Source: Streptomyces sp. TRM68416
GTDB taxonomy: Bacteria > Actinomycetota > Actinomycetes > Streptomycetales > Streptomycetaceae
Length of the DNA: 64,000 nucleotides
Assembly (NCBI RefSeq): GCF_014596915.1
Contig: NZ_JACVWU010000001.1
Location: 652,020-716,019 of the forward strand
Reading direction: 5' to 3'
Positions 43,970-52,069 of this stretch are shown one piece after another. Below the pieces are notes generated by a model. The model had not been told where the DNA came from and did not search any database. It saw nothing but the letters and a program-made list of their open reading frames with translations. The translations under genes and the position numbers were made by a program. Position 1 is the first letter of the stretch, and each line of letters begins with the position of its first letter.

Positions 43970-46900
43970 TCAGTCGCCCACTCTCACCTCGACCTGTTCC
44001 GGACTGGCCATCGCCCCGGCCCACAGACGTATCTCGGCAACCTGGCCGGGCAGATAGTGACCCCAAGCGCCGCCGACGAACCCCTTGCCGACAGCGAAGT
44101 CGCCCGAGGCGGCCTTCGCGGTGAACGCACTGGCGTCACCGTTCTGCACGCCCCCCACATAGAGACTGATCGTTCCCACCTGGGCATCGAAGATCCCGGT
44201 CAGGCGGACCAATCCGTCCGTGAGGGCGGTCGTGTCGGATGCCACCGCGCTGAAGGTGCCATCGGCGTTGAGCCGCCCGAAGCGCCAGAAACCGACCGGT
44301 ACGGTCTTCTCCTCCTGCGCTTGGTCGTCCCAGACGCTCTGCTTGCCCTTCAGCTCGTACCAGAACCCCCAGGCCGACCCGTCCGCCGTCCGCTGGCCGA
44401 GCACTTGGCCTCTGTAACCGACGCTCTTGGCGGCGAGTTTGTCACCGTCGAGGGACGCCAGCGTGGTGACCGTGAAGGATCCGGTGTCGTCCACGATCGG
44501 CCTGGATGTCGCCGCCGCGTCGTCCACGCCGTCCAGCACGATCGATTCGCCGTCCAGCGACGCGCCTCCGGTCAGGGTCAGCGACCTGCCGTAGCCGGAA
44601 GTGGTGTCAGGGATGCTGCTGCCACTGCCCCGCTCCGCCGACCAGTCGGCGACCAGCTCTGCGGCCGCGTACTTCTCCGAGACCGACAACCTCGCCTCGT
44701 CCGCGACCGGCGCCTCCTTCAGCGCGGTTTGCCACACGGCCACTTCGTCGATCTGACCGTCGAAGTAGTCCACGTGGTTCCCGCGATACTTCACCCGCCC
44801 GACCTGCAGCGGGCCGTTCGCAGACCATGAAGTACCGGCGTCCGCTTCACCTTGCAGAACGCCATTCACATACAGGCGGAGCTTGTTGACGCTGGCGTCG
44901 AAAGTGCCCGCCACGTGCGTCCACACACCCTCCGTGCCAGGGGCCTTTGCCCGCACCGTGTGCCACGTGGAGGAATCGCCCGTCCTGGAAAGCAGACGCA
45001 GGCTCCAGTACCCGGACTGGTACGACAGGTAGAACGGACTGTAGGTGTCACCGTCCTGCCCCAGAACGGTCTGTGTTCCAGAAGCACCAGGCTTCACGCG
45101 CGCCCACGCCGAGACCGTGTACGACGCCCGGGTCTCCAGTACAGGTCCACTCGTGGCCGCGTAGCCCGTACTTCCGTCGAGCGTCAGCCCCTTGTCCGTG
45201 ACCGGGGTCTGAAGGGCCGTGCCCGTGGCGTCGTGCGTCATCAGACCACGGCGGCCTCGGTCATCCCGTACTGCACCACCGCTCAGTGACAGGTCGTCGC
45301 CGCCATCAGCGGTCGCGGAGTCCCGTGCGGCACCGCTCGCTTCGCTGAAGTGCCACCGGCCGACCGGCCCGGGACCGGCGTCCACCAGGAAGTCCACCAC
45401 GCTCTGCGCGCCCCAGTCGATGCTGTCCCGGGCCCGTACGTACAAACGGTGCGTGCCTGAGTCCTCGGGTGTGGTGTGAACGGAAACCGTCGAACCATGA
45501 ACGGGCGGAGACCACGCGTCCCCGGATGAGAGCTTGTACTGGTACGCGGTGTTGGTGGCCGCGTCTCCGGCGGCGGGGCTGAAGGTGAAACTCCCCTCCA
45601 CGCCGGGCCCGCCCTTCGCCGCGCAGTCGTTGGTGGTGCACTCGCTGTACGGACCGTCGAAGGTGATCACCGGAGCCTTCGGGCGGGTCGGGTCCACCTT
45701 GAAGTAGCACCAGCCGGTCGTCGAGGCGTTGGACGGGCCCGCCAGATAGTCCGCACCCTTGTTGTAGTACGAACGCACCCAGGCCCGGTACCGGTACAGC
45801 GTCCCTTCCGTGAGCGTCGACCAGACCATGCTCACCTTGGCGTCGTCGCCCACATAACCGGTGGAGGGCCGCAGATCACCGTTCCCGGCCGGGGCGTCGG
45901 ACCACGTGCCGTCGCCGCCTCGCCGGTCGATGTCGAAGTACACCCGCAACTGCGCGTCCTTCTCGCCACCCGGCTTGGTCCGGGCCGTCGCCATCAGCGT
46001 CGGGGTGGGTGAGGAGAGCACCTGGGGGTTCGAGGAACTGCTCTCGCACACCGGCTTTCCGCCGACATTGAGTCCGATGCCGCTCGGCTTGTCCGGCAGC
46101 CCCACGAAGTCCACCGCGAGCGTCGCGTCGTTCCTGAACCGCTTCCACGCCGCAGTGTCCGTCTCGTCGTGCGCCTTGATCATCAAGGTGAGCCGGTCGA
46201 ACTTGCCCGCGGCGAAGTCGGCCACCGTCGGGGTCAGGTTCTCGTTCGTCTCCGGTGCGTGATCCTTGAACTCGATCGGCGCATCCGGCGAGTCCGGATC
46301 ACACAGCGACCCACGTCCCGCCGACACGTTCCGGTCCACCATCAGATCCAGATGCCTTGGCCGTGACGACCAGGTCGTGGAGGACGAGATGTTGCTCGTC
46401 CGCACCAGATCCACCCAGCGCGGATCACACTGGAACGCCCACGGCTCGGTCACCCGGAACGTCGCATCCAGGATCTTCTTGCCCTTCAGACTGGCCGGGG
46501 AGAACTCGAAGTACAGGCGCTGCACATACCCAGGACCGCAGTAATAGCCGTTCCAGGTACCGCACTTGCCCGCACCCTTGCCGTTGTCGTCCGAGCCGTT
46601 GCCCCAGCCGTACGACTCGTAGCCGTCACTGCGCAGCAGCGTGCGTTCCGACTCGCCCCACGACACGGTGGGGTCGATGAAGACCGGAAACGCCGTTTCC
46701 GGTGTCGCCGACAGCATCTCGGTATCCGGCACAACCGTCAGCGAGTCCTCGGTGACGTCCACCTCCATACGGGCCACCGCGTCACCCTGACCAGGCTCAA
46801 GGCCCGAACCCGAAGGTGCCGACTCCGAAGTGTCGGACGACTCGGCGTCGTCAGCCGAGGCCGTCTCCGCCGTCATCAGTTGCGTCTGCGTTCCGGAGGC

Positions 46901-47659
46901 CGCTCCCGCCGAGTCCCACATGCGCGCCGGCGGCGCTCTGAACACCCGGCGGCCGTCTCCATCGGTGGCGATGAGGTTGCCGACTGCCCCCTCGCGGACA
47001 ATCAGGCCCTCGGCCTTCAACCCGAAGGTCAGCTTCTTCAACTCGTCGCCAGCCGCGGCCTCGGGAGTCCTGACCACAAACACGGGCTGGAAACTCTCGG
47101 GCGTCGCCGTCACTTTCAGATCGACACCCGGCAGGACATCGGCGTACAGAGCACTGGTTCCGTCCAATTCCGGGACCGGCAGAGTGCCCGGCCACGCAAG
47201 CTCCAGAGCCCTTCCTTGATCGTCGATCCTCGCCAGGGGCGCCTTGTCGCCCCCTCCCGAGAACTCCATGTCCACGGCAGCCGCCTTCGGCGCGACCGAA
47301 CCGTCGGATCGTTTCTCCAAGGCCGCGTCCGGCGCCCGCCAACCGCCATCGGCCGTGGGCACACGTACCGGGACCGCCGACTCCTCAAGGGTGAAGGTGA
47401 AGCCGTCGGGATTGGCATACACCGTCGTCCGCTGCGAACGCTGCCCCGTCACCTCCACCCGCTCGCCGGTCCGCTCAGCTTGGGCAAGGGCCCGTTGCCC
47501 CTCGGTCAGAGACGCTTCGTCAGCGGACGCTGCCGCACTGGGAGTTGGTGTCAGCACGGGCAAGGCCGCGAGCAGCGCCCCCGCCGTGATCACACCGATC
47601 GCACGCCGACCAGATCTGCCCACCTCGTCGCCGACGCGACGAAGCCCCCTCAACCTCAC
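43970..47659 (-). CDS. Secreted DNRLRE- and LamG-domain protein, partner of the Rhs protein
   Basis: The 1229-residue protein has a signal peptide (AIGVITAGALLAALPVLTPTPSAAA). An N-terminal region with APLARID follows, then a DNRLRE-type domain (WGESERTLLRSDGY, YVQRLYFEFSPASLKGKKILDATFRV, WSSRP), fibronectin-like segments, and two LamG/concanavalin-like jellyroll domains at about 770-950 and 1000-1215 (GVWTHVAGTFDASVNKLRLYVNG and VRLTGIFDAQVGTISLYVGG). No enzyme motif is visible. It probably helps attach or present the Rhs protein at the surface; in actinobacteria such genes often precede Rhs-core genes. It lies 118 bases upstream of the Rhs gene on the same strand. Confidence 0.85.
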   Translation of the reverse strand: MRLRGLRRVGDEVGRSGRRAIGVITAGALLAALPVLTPTPSAAASADEASLTEGQRALAQAERTGERVEVTGQRSQRTTVYANPDGFTFTLEESAVPVRVPTADGGWRAPDAALEKRSDGSVAPKAAAVDMEFSGGGDKAPLARIDDQGRALELAWPGTLPVPELDGTSALYADVLPGVDLKVTATPESFQPVFVVRTPEAAAGDELKKLTFGLKAEGLIVREGAVGNLIATDGDGRRVFRAPPARMWDSAGAASGTQTQLMTAETASADDAESSDTSESAPSGSGLEPGQGDAVARMEVDVTEDSLTVVPDTEMLSATPETAFPVFIDPTVSWGESERTLLRSDGYESYGWGNGSDDNGKGAGKCGTWNGYYCGPGYVQRLYFEFSPASLKGKKILDATFRVTEPWAFQCDPRWVDLVRTSNISSSTTWSSRPRHLDLMVDRNVSAGRGSLCDPDSPDAPIEFKDHAPETNENLTPTVADFAAGKFDRLTLMIKAHDETDTAAWKRFRNDATLAVDFVGLPDKPSGIGLNVGGKPVCESSSSNPQVLSSPTPTLMATARTKPGGEKDAQLRVYFDIDRRGGDGTWSDAPAGNGDLRPSTGYVGDDAKVSMVWSTLTEGTLYRYRAWVRSYYNKGADYLAGPSNASTTGWCYFKVDPTRPKAPVITFDGPYSECTTNDCAAKGGPGVEGSFTFSPAAGDAATNTAYQYKLSSGDAWSPPVHGSTVSVHTTPEDSGTHRLYVRARDSIDWGAQSVVDFLVDAGPGPVGRWHFSEASGAARDSATADGGDDLSLSGGAVRDDRGRRGLMTHDATGTALQTPVTDKGLTLDGSTGYAATSGPVLETRASYTVSAWARVKPGASGTQTVLGQDGDTYSPFYLSYQSGYWSLRLLSRTGDSSTWHTVRAKAPGTEGVWTHVAGTFDASVNKLRLYVNGVLQGEADAGTSWSANGPLQVGRVKYRGNHVDYFDGQIDEVAVWQTALKEAPVADEARLSVSEKYAAAELVADWSAERGSGSSIPDTTSGYGRSLTLTGGASLDGESIVLDGVDDAAATSRPIVDDTGSFTVTTLASLDGDKLAAKSVGYRGQVLGQRTADGSAWGFWYELKGKQSVWDDQAQEEKTVPVGFWRFGRLNADGTFSAVASDTTALTDGLVRLTGIFDAQVGTISLYVGGVQNGDASAFTAKAASGDFAVGKGFVGGAWGHYLPGQVAEIRLWAGAMASPEQVEVRVGD

Positions 47660-47851
47660 AGCCCCACCCCTGAGTCGCTGTACGTGTTCACCTGTTCCCG
47701 GTCAACACGCATCCGACGGATGCGTGACGGAACGGAGTGAATGGTTTACGAGGCGCAAGTGAAAGTAAAGGTTCCGTGATGTGAATGTGACTCAACGTGT
47801 CGACTTTGAGTAGCTCTGAGGGGCAGTGCGCTCTTGGCGCTGCTGTTATGT

Positions 47852-47891
47852 CGGTTGAGCCGGTTTCAGCCCTTCTTCAGGAGCAGTTCCG
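47852..47891. repeat. 40-bp direct repeat, right copy
   Basis: Matches 33671-33710 at 38 of 40 positions in the same orientation. It covers 14 bases of 3' non-coding DNA plus the stop codon and last codons (ELLLKKG) of the metallophosphoesterase gene. Confidence 0.85.
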
Positions 47892-49626
47892 TGTTGCGGT
47901 CGGTGCGGGTGCCCGCCAGGTCCGTGCGGGCGCCGGGGGCGTTGTACGACAGCTCGCGGTACAGGGCGGCGAGGCCGGTCTGGGAGAGGTCGGTGAAGTC
48001 CGTGCGGTGGGGGGCCGCGGACTCGACGCAGGTGGTGAAGAGGGAGAGGGTGCCGTCCTTGTTGTCCACCAGCTCGATGACGCGGGCGAGTTGGGGGTAG
48101 TCGACGTGCGAGGCGGTGGAGATCTCCCAGAAGCCGTCGCGCGCGGTGATGTTGTTGCGGTGGATGTGGCCGTTCACCCAGGCGAGGACGTTGCGGTGGC
48201 GGCCGAGGAGGGCGAGCACCTCCTTGCCGTTGTGCCGGCGCTCGTCGGGGCGGGCCGGGTCGCGGTTGGTGTTGTCCATCGTGGCGCTGGTGTGGTGGCT
48301 GAAGACGATGGCGTACGCGTCGCTGTTGTCCCGCAGGGTCCGGTCCAGCCAGCGCAGTTGGGCGGTGCCGATGGAGCCCTCGTGGTGGCCGCCGGCGTCG
48401 GTGGTGTCCAGGCTGATGCCGATGACGTCGTCGGCGATGCGGAAGCTGTAGTACTGGGTGCCCGTGTCGAGGTTCGCGGTGGTGTAGCCGTGGCCCACCG
48501 GGCCCCTGCCGCGGTAGGCCGGGTCCAGGTGGGCCTTGAGGTACTCGGTGGGCGTGTGCGGGGCCCGGCGCTCGTCGGAGGTGACCGAGCGCAGGTCTCG
48601 GGCGTGGGCCTTGATCAGCTCGCGGTATCCCACGCCGTTGGGGTCCTTGGCCTTCCTCAGCGCGTCCTGGAGCTTCTTGGCCTCGGCGGCGGGCAGTTCC
48701 ATCAGCTTCTTGCCGCCGACGGCGAAGTCGGTGAGGTAGGGGTCGCGGTGCGTGGCGTAGGTGCCGAGCGGCATCGTGTCGTGGTTGCCGACGGTGGAGT
48801 ACCAGGGGAGGTTCAGACCGGGGCTGTTCAGCTCGCGGGTGGCGGCGGCGAGGAAGTCCTCCAGGTAGGGGAAGCCGAGCCGCTTGTCGGCGTCGCGGAC
48901 GGTGGAGTCCGGCTGCCAGTACTGCTTCAGGCCGCTGTTCTGGACGCCCTCGTAGTGCCGCGGGTCACCGGAGTTGGGGGTGATGCGGCCGCCGCTCATG
49001 ACGGTCAGGAACCACTCCAGCTCGGTCATGGCGTTGTTGTCGGTGTTGTCGCCGGTGGTCATGGCGAAGCGCAGCGGGGAGCCGGTGACGGGGCCGGCGC
49101 GCAGCGCGTTGACCCGCTCCACCAGTGACACGGCCCCGTGCACGGTCAGCGCCTCCTGCGGCCGCCAGGCGTGCGGGTCGTGCGAGCGCAGGAACTCCAG
49201 CCGCATCGGGTGCTGGGTGTCGATGATGTGCAGGTCGGTGAGGTGCACGAACGCGGCGAGCGTCGTACGGCGGGACGCGCGGCCGGACTTGGCCGCGGCC
49301 AGCTCGTCGCGTACGACGCGCTTCCAGCCGGGGCCGGAGGCCAGCCGGCGGAACCCGGAGGTGCCGCGCGGGGTGGCGAGGCCCGCGAGGGTGGTGCCGC
49401 GGCTGTAGGGGGCGAGCGGGCGCCAGGGCGCCTTGGCCGATGTGGCGGCGGGCGTCTCGGTCGCGCCGGGGGTGGCGCGCGGGGCGGGGACGGTGGCGGC
49501 CTGGCTGTCGGTGGGCCGCAGGGCGTAGCCCACCCCCGCGGAGAGGGACACCGCCCCGGCGGCGGCGAGGACGGAACGGCGGTGGACGCCCAGCGCGGAG
49601 CTGGCGACAGAGCGTGTGCGCGACAT
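47866..49626 (-). CDS. Secreted metallophosphoesterase (TIGR03767-like)
   Basis: Calcineurin-type phosphoesterase, probably exported. The 586-residue protein has a twin-arginine-like signal (HRRSVLAAAGAVSLSAGVGYAL). The metal-site motifs are in order: FVHLTDLHIIDTQHP, TTGDNTDNN, STVGNHDTM, VFSHHTSATM and WVNGHIHRN. Substrate unknown. The ATG at 49626 is chosen because the residues beyond it (the frame is open to 49830) are not signal-peptide-like. The C-terminus TDRNTELLLKKG overlaps the 40-bp repeat. Confidence 0.9.
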   Translation of the reverse strand: MSRTRSVASSALGVHRRSVLAAAGAVSLSAGVGYALRPTDSQAATVPAPRATPGATETPAATSAKAPWRPLAPYSRGTTLAGLATPRGTSGFRRLASGPGWKRVVRDELAAAKSGRASRRTTLAAFVHLTDLHIIDTQHPMRLEFLRSHDPHAWRPQEALTVHGAVSLVERVNALRAGPVTGSPLRFAMTTGDNTDNNAMTELEWFLTVMSGGRITPNSGDPRHYEGVQNSGLKQYWQPDSTVRDADKRLGFPYLEDFLAAATRELNSPGLNLPWYSTVGNHDTMPLGTYATHRDPYLTDFAVGGKKLMELPAAEAKKLQDALRKAKDPNGVGYRELIKAHARDLRSVTSDERRAPHTPTEYLKAHLDPAYRGRGPVGHGYTTANLDTGTQYYSFRIADDVIGISLDTTDAGGHHEGSIGTAQLRWLDRTLRDNSDAYAIVFSHHTSATMDNTNRDPARPDERRHNGKEVLALLGRHRNVLAWVNGHIHRNNITARDGFWEISTASHVDYPQLARVIELVDNKDGTLSLFTTCVESAAPHRTDFTDLSQTGLAALYRELSYNAPGARTDLAGTRTDRNTELLLKKG

Positions 49627-49885
49627 GGCGCGGTCTCCCCGAGTGCGTGACGCGTCGGCAGTGGTCGCGGGCGCCCGCAGGTGCGGACGGCCCGCTCGCT
49701 CTGGATCGTTGGCACCGGGGATGACCTGCGCGTGAACGAGGCGGCAACGCGCGACACCGATCGCCGTACGTGGATCTTGGCCCACCCCGCCCGTACCGGA
49801 CCGCTCCTCGGACGGCCGGGGAGCGGTCACGCGCTGTTCATCTTCGGGGGTATTCGGGGGCGTTCAGGGGGGTGCTCGGGGTCGT
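49627..49885. other. 259-base intergenic region
   Basis: Upstream of the metallophosphoesterase gene and downstream of the oxidase-like gene. GC-rich, with GT- and GGGG-rich tracts (GGGGGTATTCGGGGGCGTTC and similar). I see no gene. Confidence 0.5.
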
Positions 49886-50764
49886 TCAGAGGTCCTCCGG
49901 GTTGGCGGGCGACAGCTCGGGCGCCGCCCAGCGCAGGGGGACCGCCGACGGGGTTTCGACGGCCTCGGTCACCGTGAAGCGCACTCTGCGGTCGGTGCCG
50001 AACTCCGTGTGGGCCTCGCCGGTGAGCTGGAGCGTCGTGCCCGTCGTCCAGTCGAGGAAGAGCAGGCCCGCGCGTGGGTCGGCGGCGAGGTTGCCGAGGG
50101 TGAGGAACATGGCGTTGCCCGGGTAGTCGCGCCAGCTGAGTTCGCCCGGGGCGTCGACGCGTACGAAACCGGGGTTGCCGCCGCGATGGCTGGCGTCGGC
50201 CCCGCCCTCGCGCACGGTGGCGACGAAGAAGGTGTCCGCGCGGGTGACGAACTCCGCCTGGTCCGGGGTCAGTTCACCGCCGACGCGAGTCTCCCCCGGC
50301 CTGCGGTCGGGCAGCGTCTCGTAGGTCTCCCTTCGCTGGAGGTACTTGGGGCAGTTGGCGAAGACCTGGTCCGCCTCGACGGCGAACCCCCTCGCCGTGG
50401 GCCGGAGCCGGCCGTTGAGCCGCATCCGGCGTCGGGTGCGGGGGTCGAGGGCGATGGTGCCGACCGGGGTGCCCTCGGTGCTCAGCGCCGTCGCGAGCGG
50501 GTCGGCGGCCCCGGGTCCGCCCGCGACGGAGATCTGCCGGGGTCCGGTGGCGCGGACGAATCCCGGGGCTCCGGAGACCACCGTCGCCCACACCCGGCCC
50601 GTCGCCGGGTCGGCGGCGCCGACCACCAGTTGGGGCTGGAGTTCGAGGAAGGCGGCGGCGACCGGTTTGATGCCCTCGCCGATGGACCGGCCGACGTGGT
50701 CGGCGAGCTGCCGCACGCCGACCCGTTCCTGCACGGCGCGCGAACCCGCGTGGTAGACGCCCAC
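49886..50764 (-). CDS. Pyridoxamine 5'-phosphate oxidase-fold (FMN-binding split barrel) protein
   Basis: The 292-residue protein resembles two-domain flavin-split-barrel proteins. Motifs seen are SIGEGIKPVAAAFLELQPQL near the N-terminus, FANCPKYLQRR in the middle and, in the C-terminal barrel, ADTFFVATV, GGNPGFVRVD, DYPGNAMFLTLGNLAADPRAGLLFLDW and TGEAHTEF. Such proteins bind FMN or F420 and are often oxidoreductases; activity here is unknown. It lies 2 bases downstream of the VOC gene on the same strand and is likely co-transcribed and controlled by the divergent CGNR regulator. Confidence 0.82.
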   Translation of the reverse strand: MGVYHAGSRAVQERVGVRQLADHVGRSIGEGIKPVAAAFLELQPQLVVGAADPATGRVWATVVSGAPGFVRATGPRQISVAGGPGAADPLATALSTEGTPVGTIALDPRTRRRMRLNGRLRPTARGFAVEADQVFANCPKYLQRRETYETLPDRRPGETRVGGELTPDQAEFVTRADTFFVATVREGGADASHRGGNPGFVRVDAPGELSWRDYPGNAMFLTLGNLAADPRAGLLFLDWTTGTTLQLTGEAHTEFGTDRRVRFTVTEAVETPSAVPLRWAAPELSPANPEDL

Positions 50765-50766
50765 GG

Positions 50767-51210
50767 CTAGAAGAACCCGCAGGTCGGGGCCGCCTCGGTG
50801 GGGGCCGGTGCGTCCTGCGCCCCGCTCGGCACGGAGATCTCCAGGCGGGTGCCGTCGGGGTCGTGGAAGAAGATGCCGCCGGACGCGGCGCCCTCGGCGT
50901 GGGCGACGACCCCCTCGTAGGCGAAGTCAGCGCCGTACCGCCGCAGGGCCGCCTCGTACTCACGGACCTGTTCGATCGAGTCGGCCTCCAGGGCGAGGTG
51001 GTGCAGGCCGGCCCGGCCGCTGTCGTACGGCCCCTGTGCCTGCTGCCAGAGGGTGAGCACCAGGCGCTCGCCGTCTCCCAGGAAGGCGTACCGGCGGTCC
51101 TCCTCCTTGCCCTCGCCGAGCAGGACGAAGCCGAGCACGTCGCGGTAGAAGCCGAGCGAGCGGTCGAGGTCGGTGACGTTCAGTCCGATGTGGCTGGTGC
51201 CCAAGGTCAT
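50767..51210 (-). CDS. VOC-family (glyoxalase / extradiol dioxygenase fold) protein
   Basis: The 147-residue protein has the paired beta-alpha-beta-beta-beta modules of the vicinal oxygen chelate fold: TSHIGLNVTDLDRSLGFYRDVLGF, then GLHHLALEADS and IFFHDPDGTRLEI. The metal ligands expected are His4-like, His in LHHLA and the final Glu in LEIS. Substrate unknown. It is the first gene of a two-gene unit with the split-barrel protein and divergent from the CGNR regulator. Confidence 0.87.
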   Translation of the reverse strand: MTLGTSHIGLNVTDLDRSLGFYRDVLGFVLLGEGKEEDRRYAFLGDGERLVLTLWQQAQGPYDSGRAGLHHLALEADSIEQVREYEAALRRYGADFAYEGVVAHAEGAASGGIFFHDPDGTRLEISVPSGAQDAPAPTEAAPTCGFF

Positions 51211-51236
51211 GACGGTTCCCTTCGCCTGATGCGTCG

Positions 51237-51270
51237 TTCTAACTCTTGAAAGTGAGATTAGTGGTTAGAA
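51237..51270. promoter_or_regulatory. Inverted repeat in the divergent promoter region
   Basis: TTCTAAC and GTTAGAA with a 20-base AT-rich spacer lie between the VOC gene start and the CGNR gene start. Confidence 0.5.
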
Positions 51271-51282
51271 ATGGCGAGTGTC

Positions 51283-51308
51283 AACCGGTCACGTACTCTT
51301 GACCGGTT
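51283..51308. promoter_or_regulatory. Second inverted repeat, candidate CGNR operator
   Basis: AACCGGTCA and TGACCGGTT (perfect 9-bp arms, 8-base spacer) end 22 bases before the CGNR ATG. It is the stronger operator candidate of the two. Confidence 0.55.
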
Positions 51309-51330
51309 AGCACGGAAGGGAGCCCCCCTC

Positions 51331-51903
51331 ATGACCCCCACGCCCTCCACGTCCCCCACGTCCACCCCCCGCCCCGACCCCCGCCCCCTCACCGGCGAGC
51401 CGCTCGCGCTCGACCTGCTGAACACGCGCTGGATGCAGGACGGGGCCGTGCAGGACCTGCTGGCGGACACCGAAGGACTGGCGGTGTGGCTCACGGCGAA
51501 CGGCCTGGACGGCGACCACCCCTGCGACGCCACGACCTTGCGCCACCTCCTGCAGGCCCGCGACGCACTGAAGGCCGCCGTCGACGGCTCGCCCCGGGAA
51601 GCGGCACCGCTCGTCGACGCCGTCCTCGCGCACGGGCGGATCCGGGCCACGCTCACCGCCGACGGGCCGGGCGAGCTGACCGAGTTCGACGCGCCCGCCT
51701 GGGGTCCGGCCTGGCTCGCCGCCCGCGACTACCTCCGGCTGCTCAGCACCGTGCCGGACCGCATCCGCGCCTGCGCCCACGAGGCGTGCATCCTGCACTT
51801 CCTCGACACCTCACGGAACGGCACCCGCCGCTGGCACTCCATGGCGACCTGCGGCAACCGCGCGAAGGCCTCCCGCCATTACGCCCGTACCAAGGAGGAC
51901 TGA
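51331..51903 (+). CDS. CGNR zinc-finger transcriptional regulator (ABATE domain)
   Basis: The 190-residue protein has an N-terminal ABATE-type domain (GEPLALDLLNTRWM, LTANGLDG, LLQARDALKAAVDG) and a C-terminal CGNR zinc finger: CAHEACILHFLDTSRNG, then MATCGNRAKASRHYARTK. The three Cys and His fit the family pattern and the finger should bind DNA. ATG at 51331 follows GGAAGGGAG. It probably regulates the divergent VOC/split-barrel operon and itself. Confidence 0.92.
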   Translation: MTPTPSTSPTSTPRPDPRPLTGEPLALDLLNTRWMQDGAVQDLLADTEGLAVWLTANGLDGDHPCDATTLRHLLQARDALKAAVDGSPREAAPLVDAVLAHGRIRATLTADGPGELTEFDAPAWGPAWLAARDYLRLLSTVPDRIRACAHEACILHFLDTSRNGTRRWHSMATCGNRAKASRHYARTKED

Positions 51904-52069
51904 CCCCCCTCGGGCGACTTGCCCCCTTCGTCGGGGATCGGCACGGAAAGGGATAGCGGGTTTTCCCCATTCCTCCATTTCGTTTGTGTCAACTCTCCCC
52001 AAACATCTGTCCCTTCGGTAAGGCTGAGCGGTCGTTCCACGCTCGTTCCTTTACCAACAAGGGATGCTG

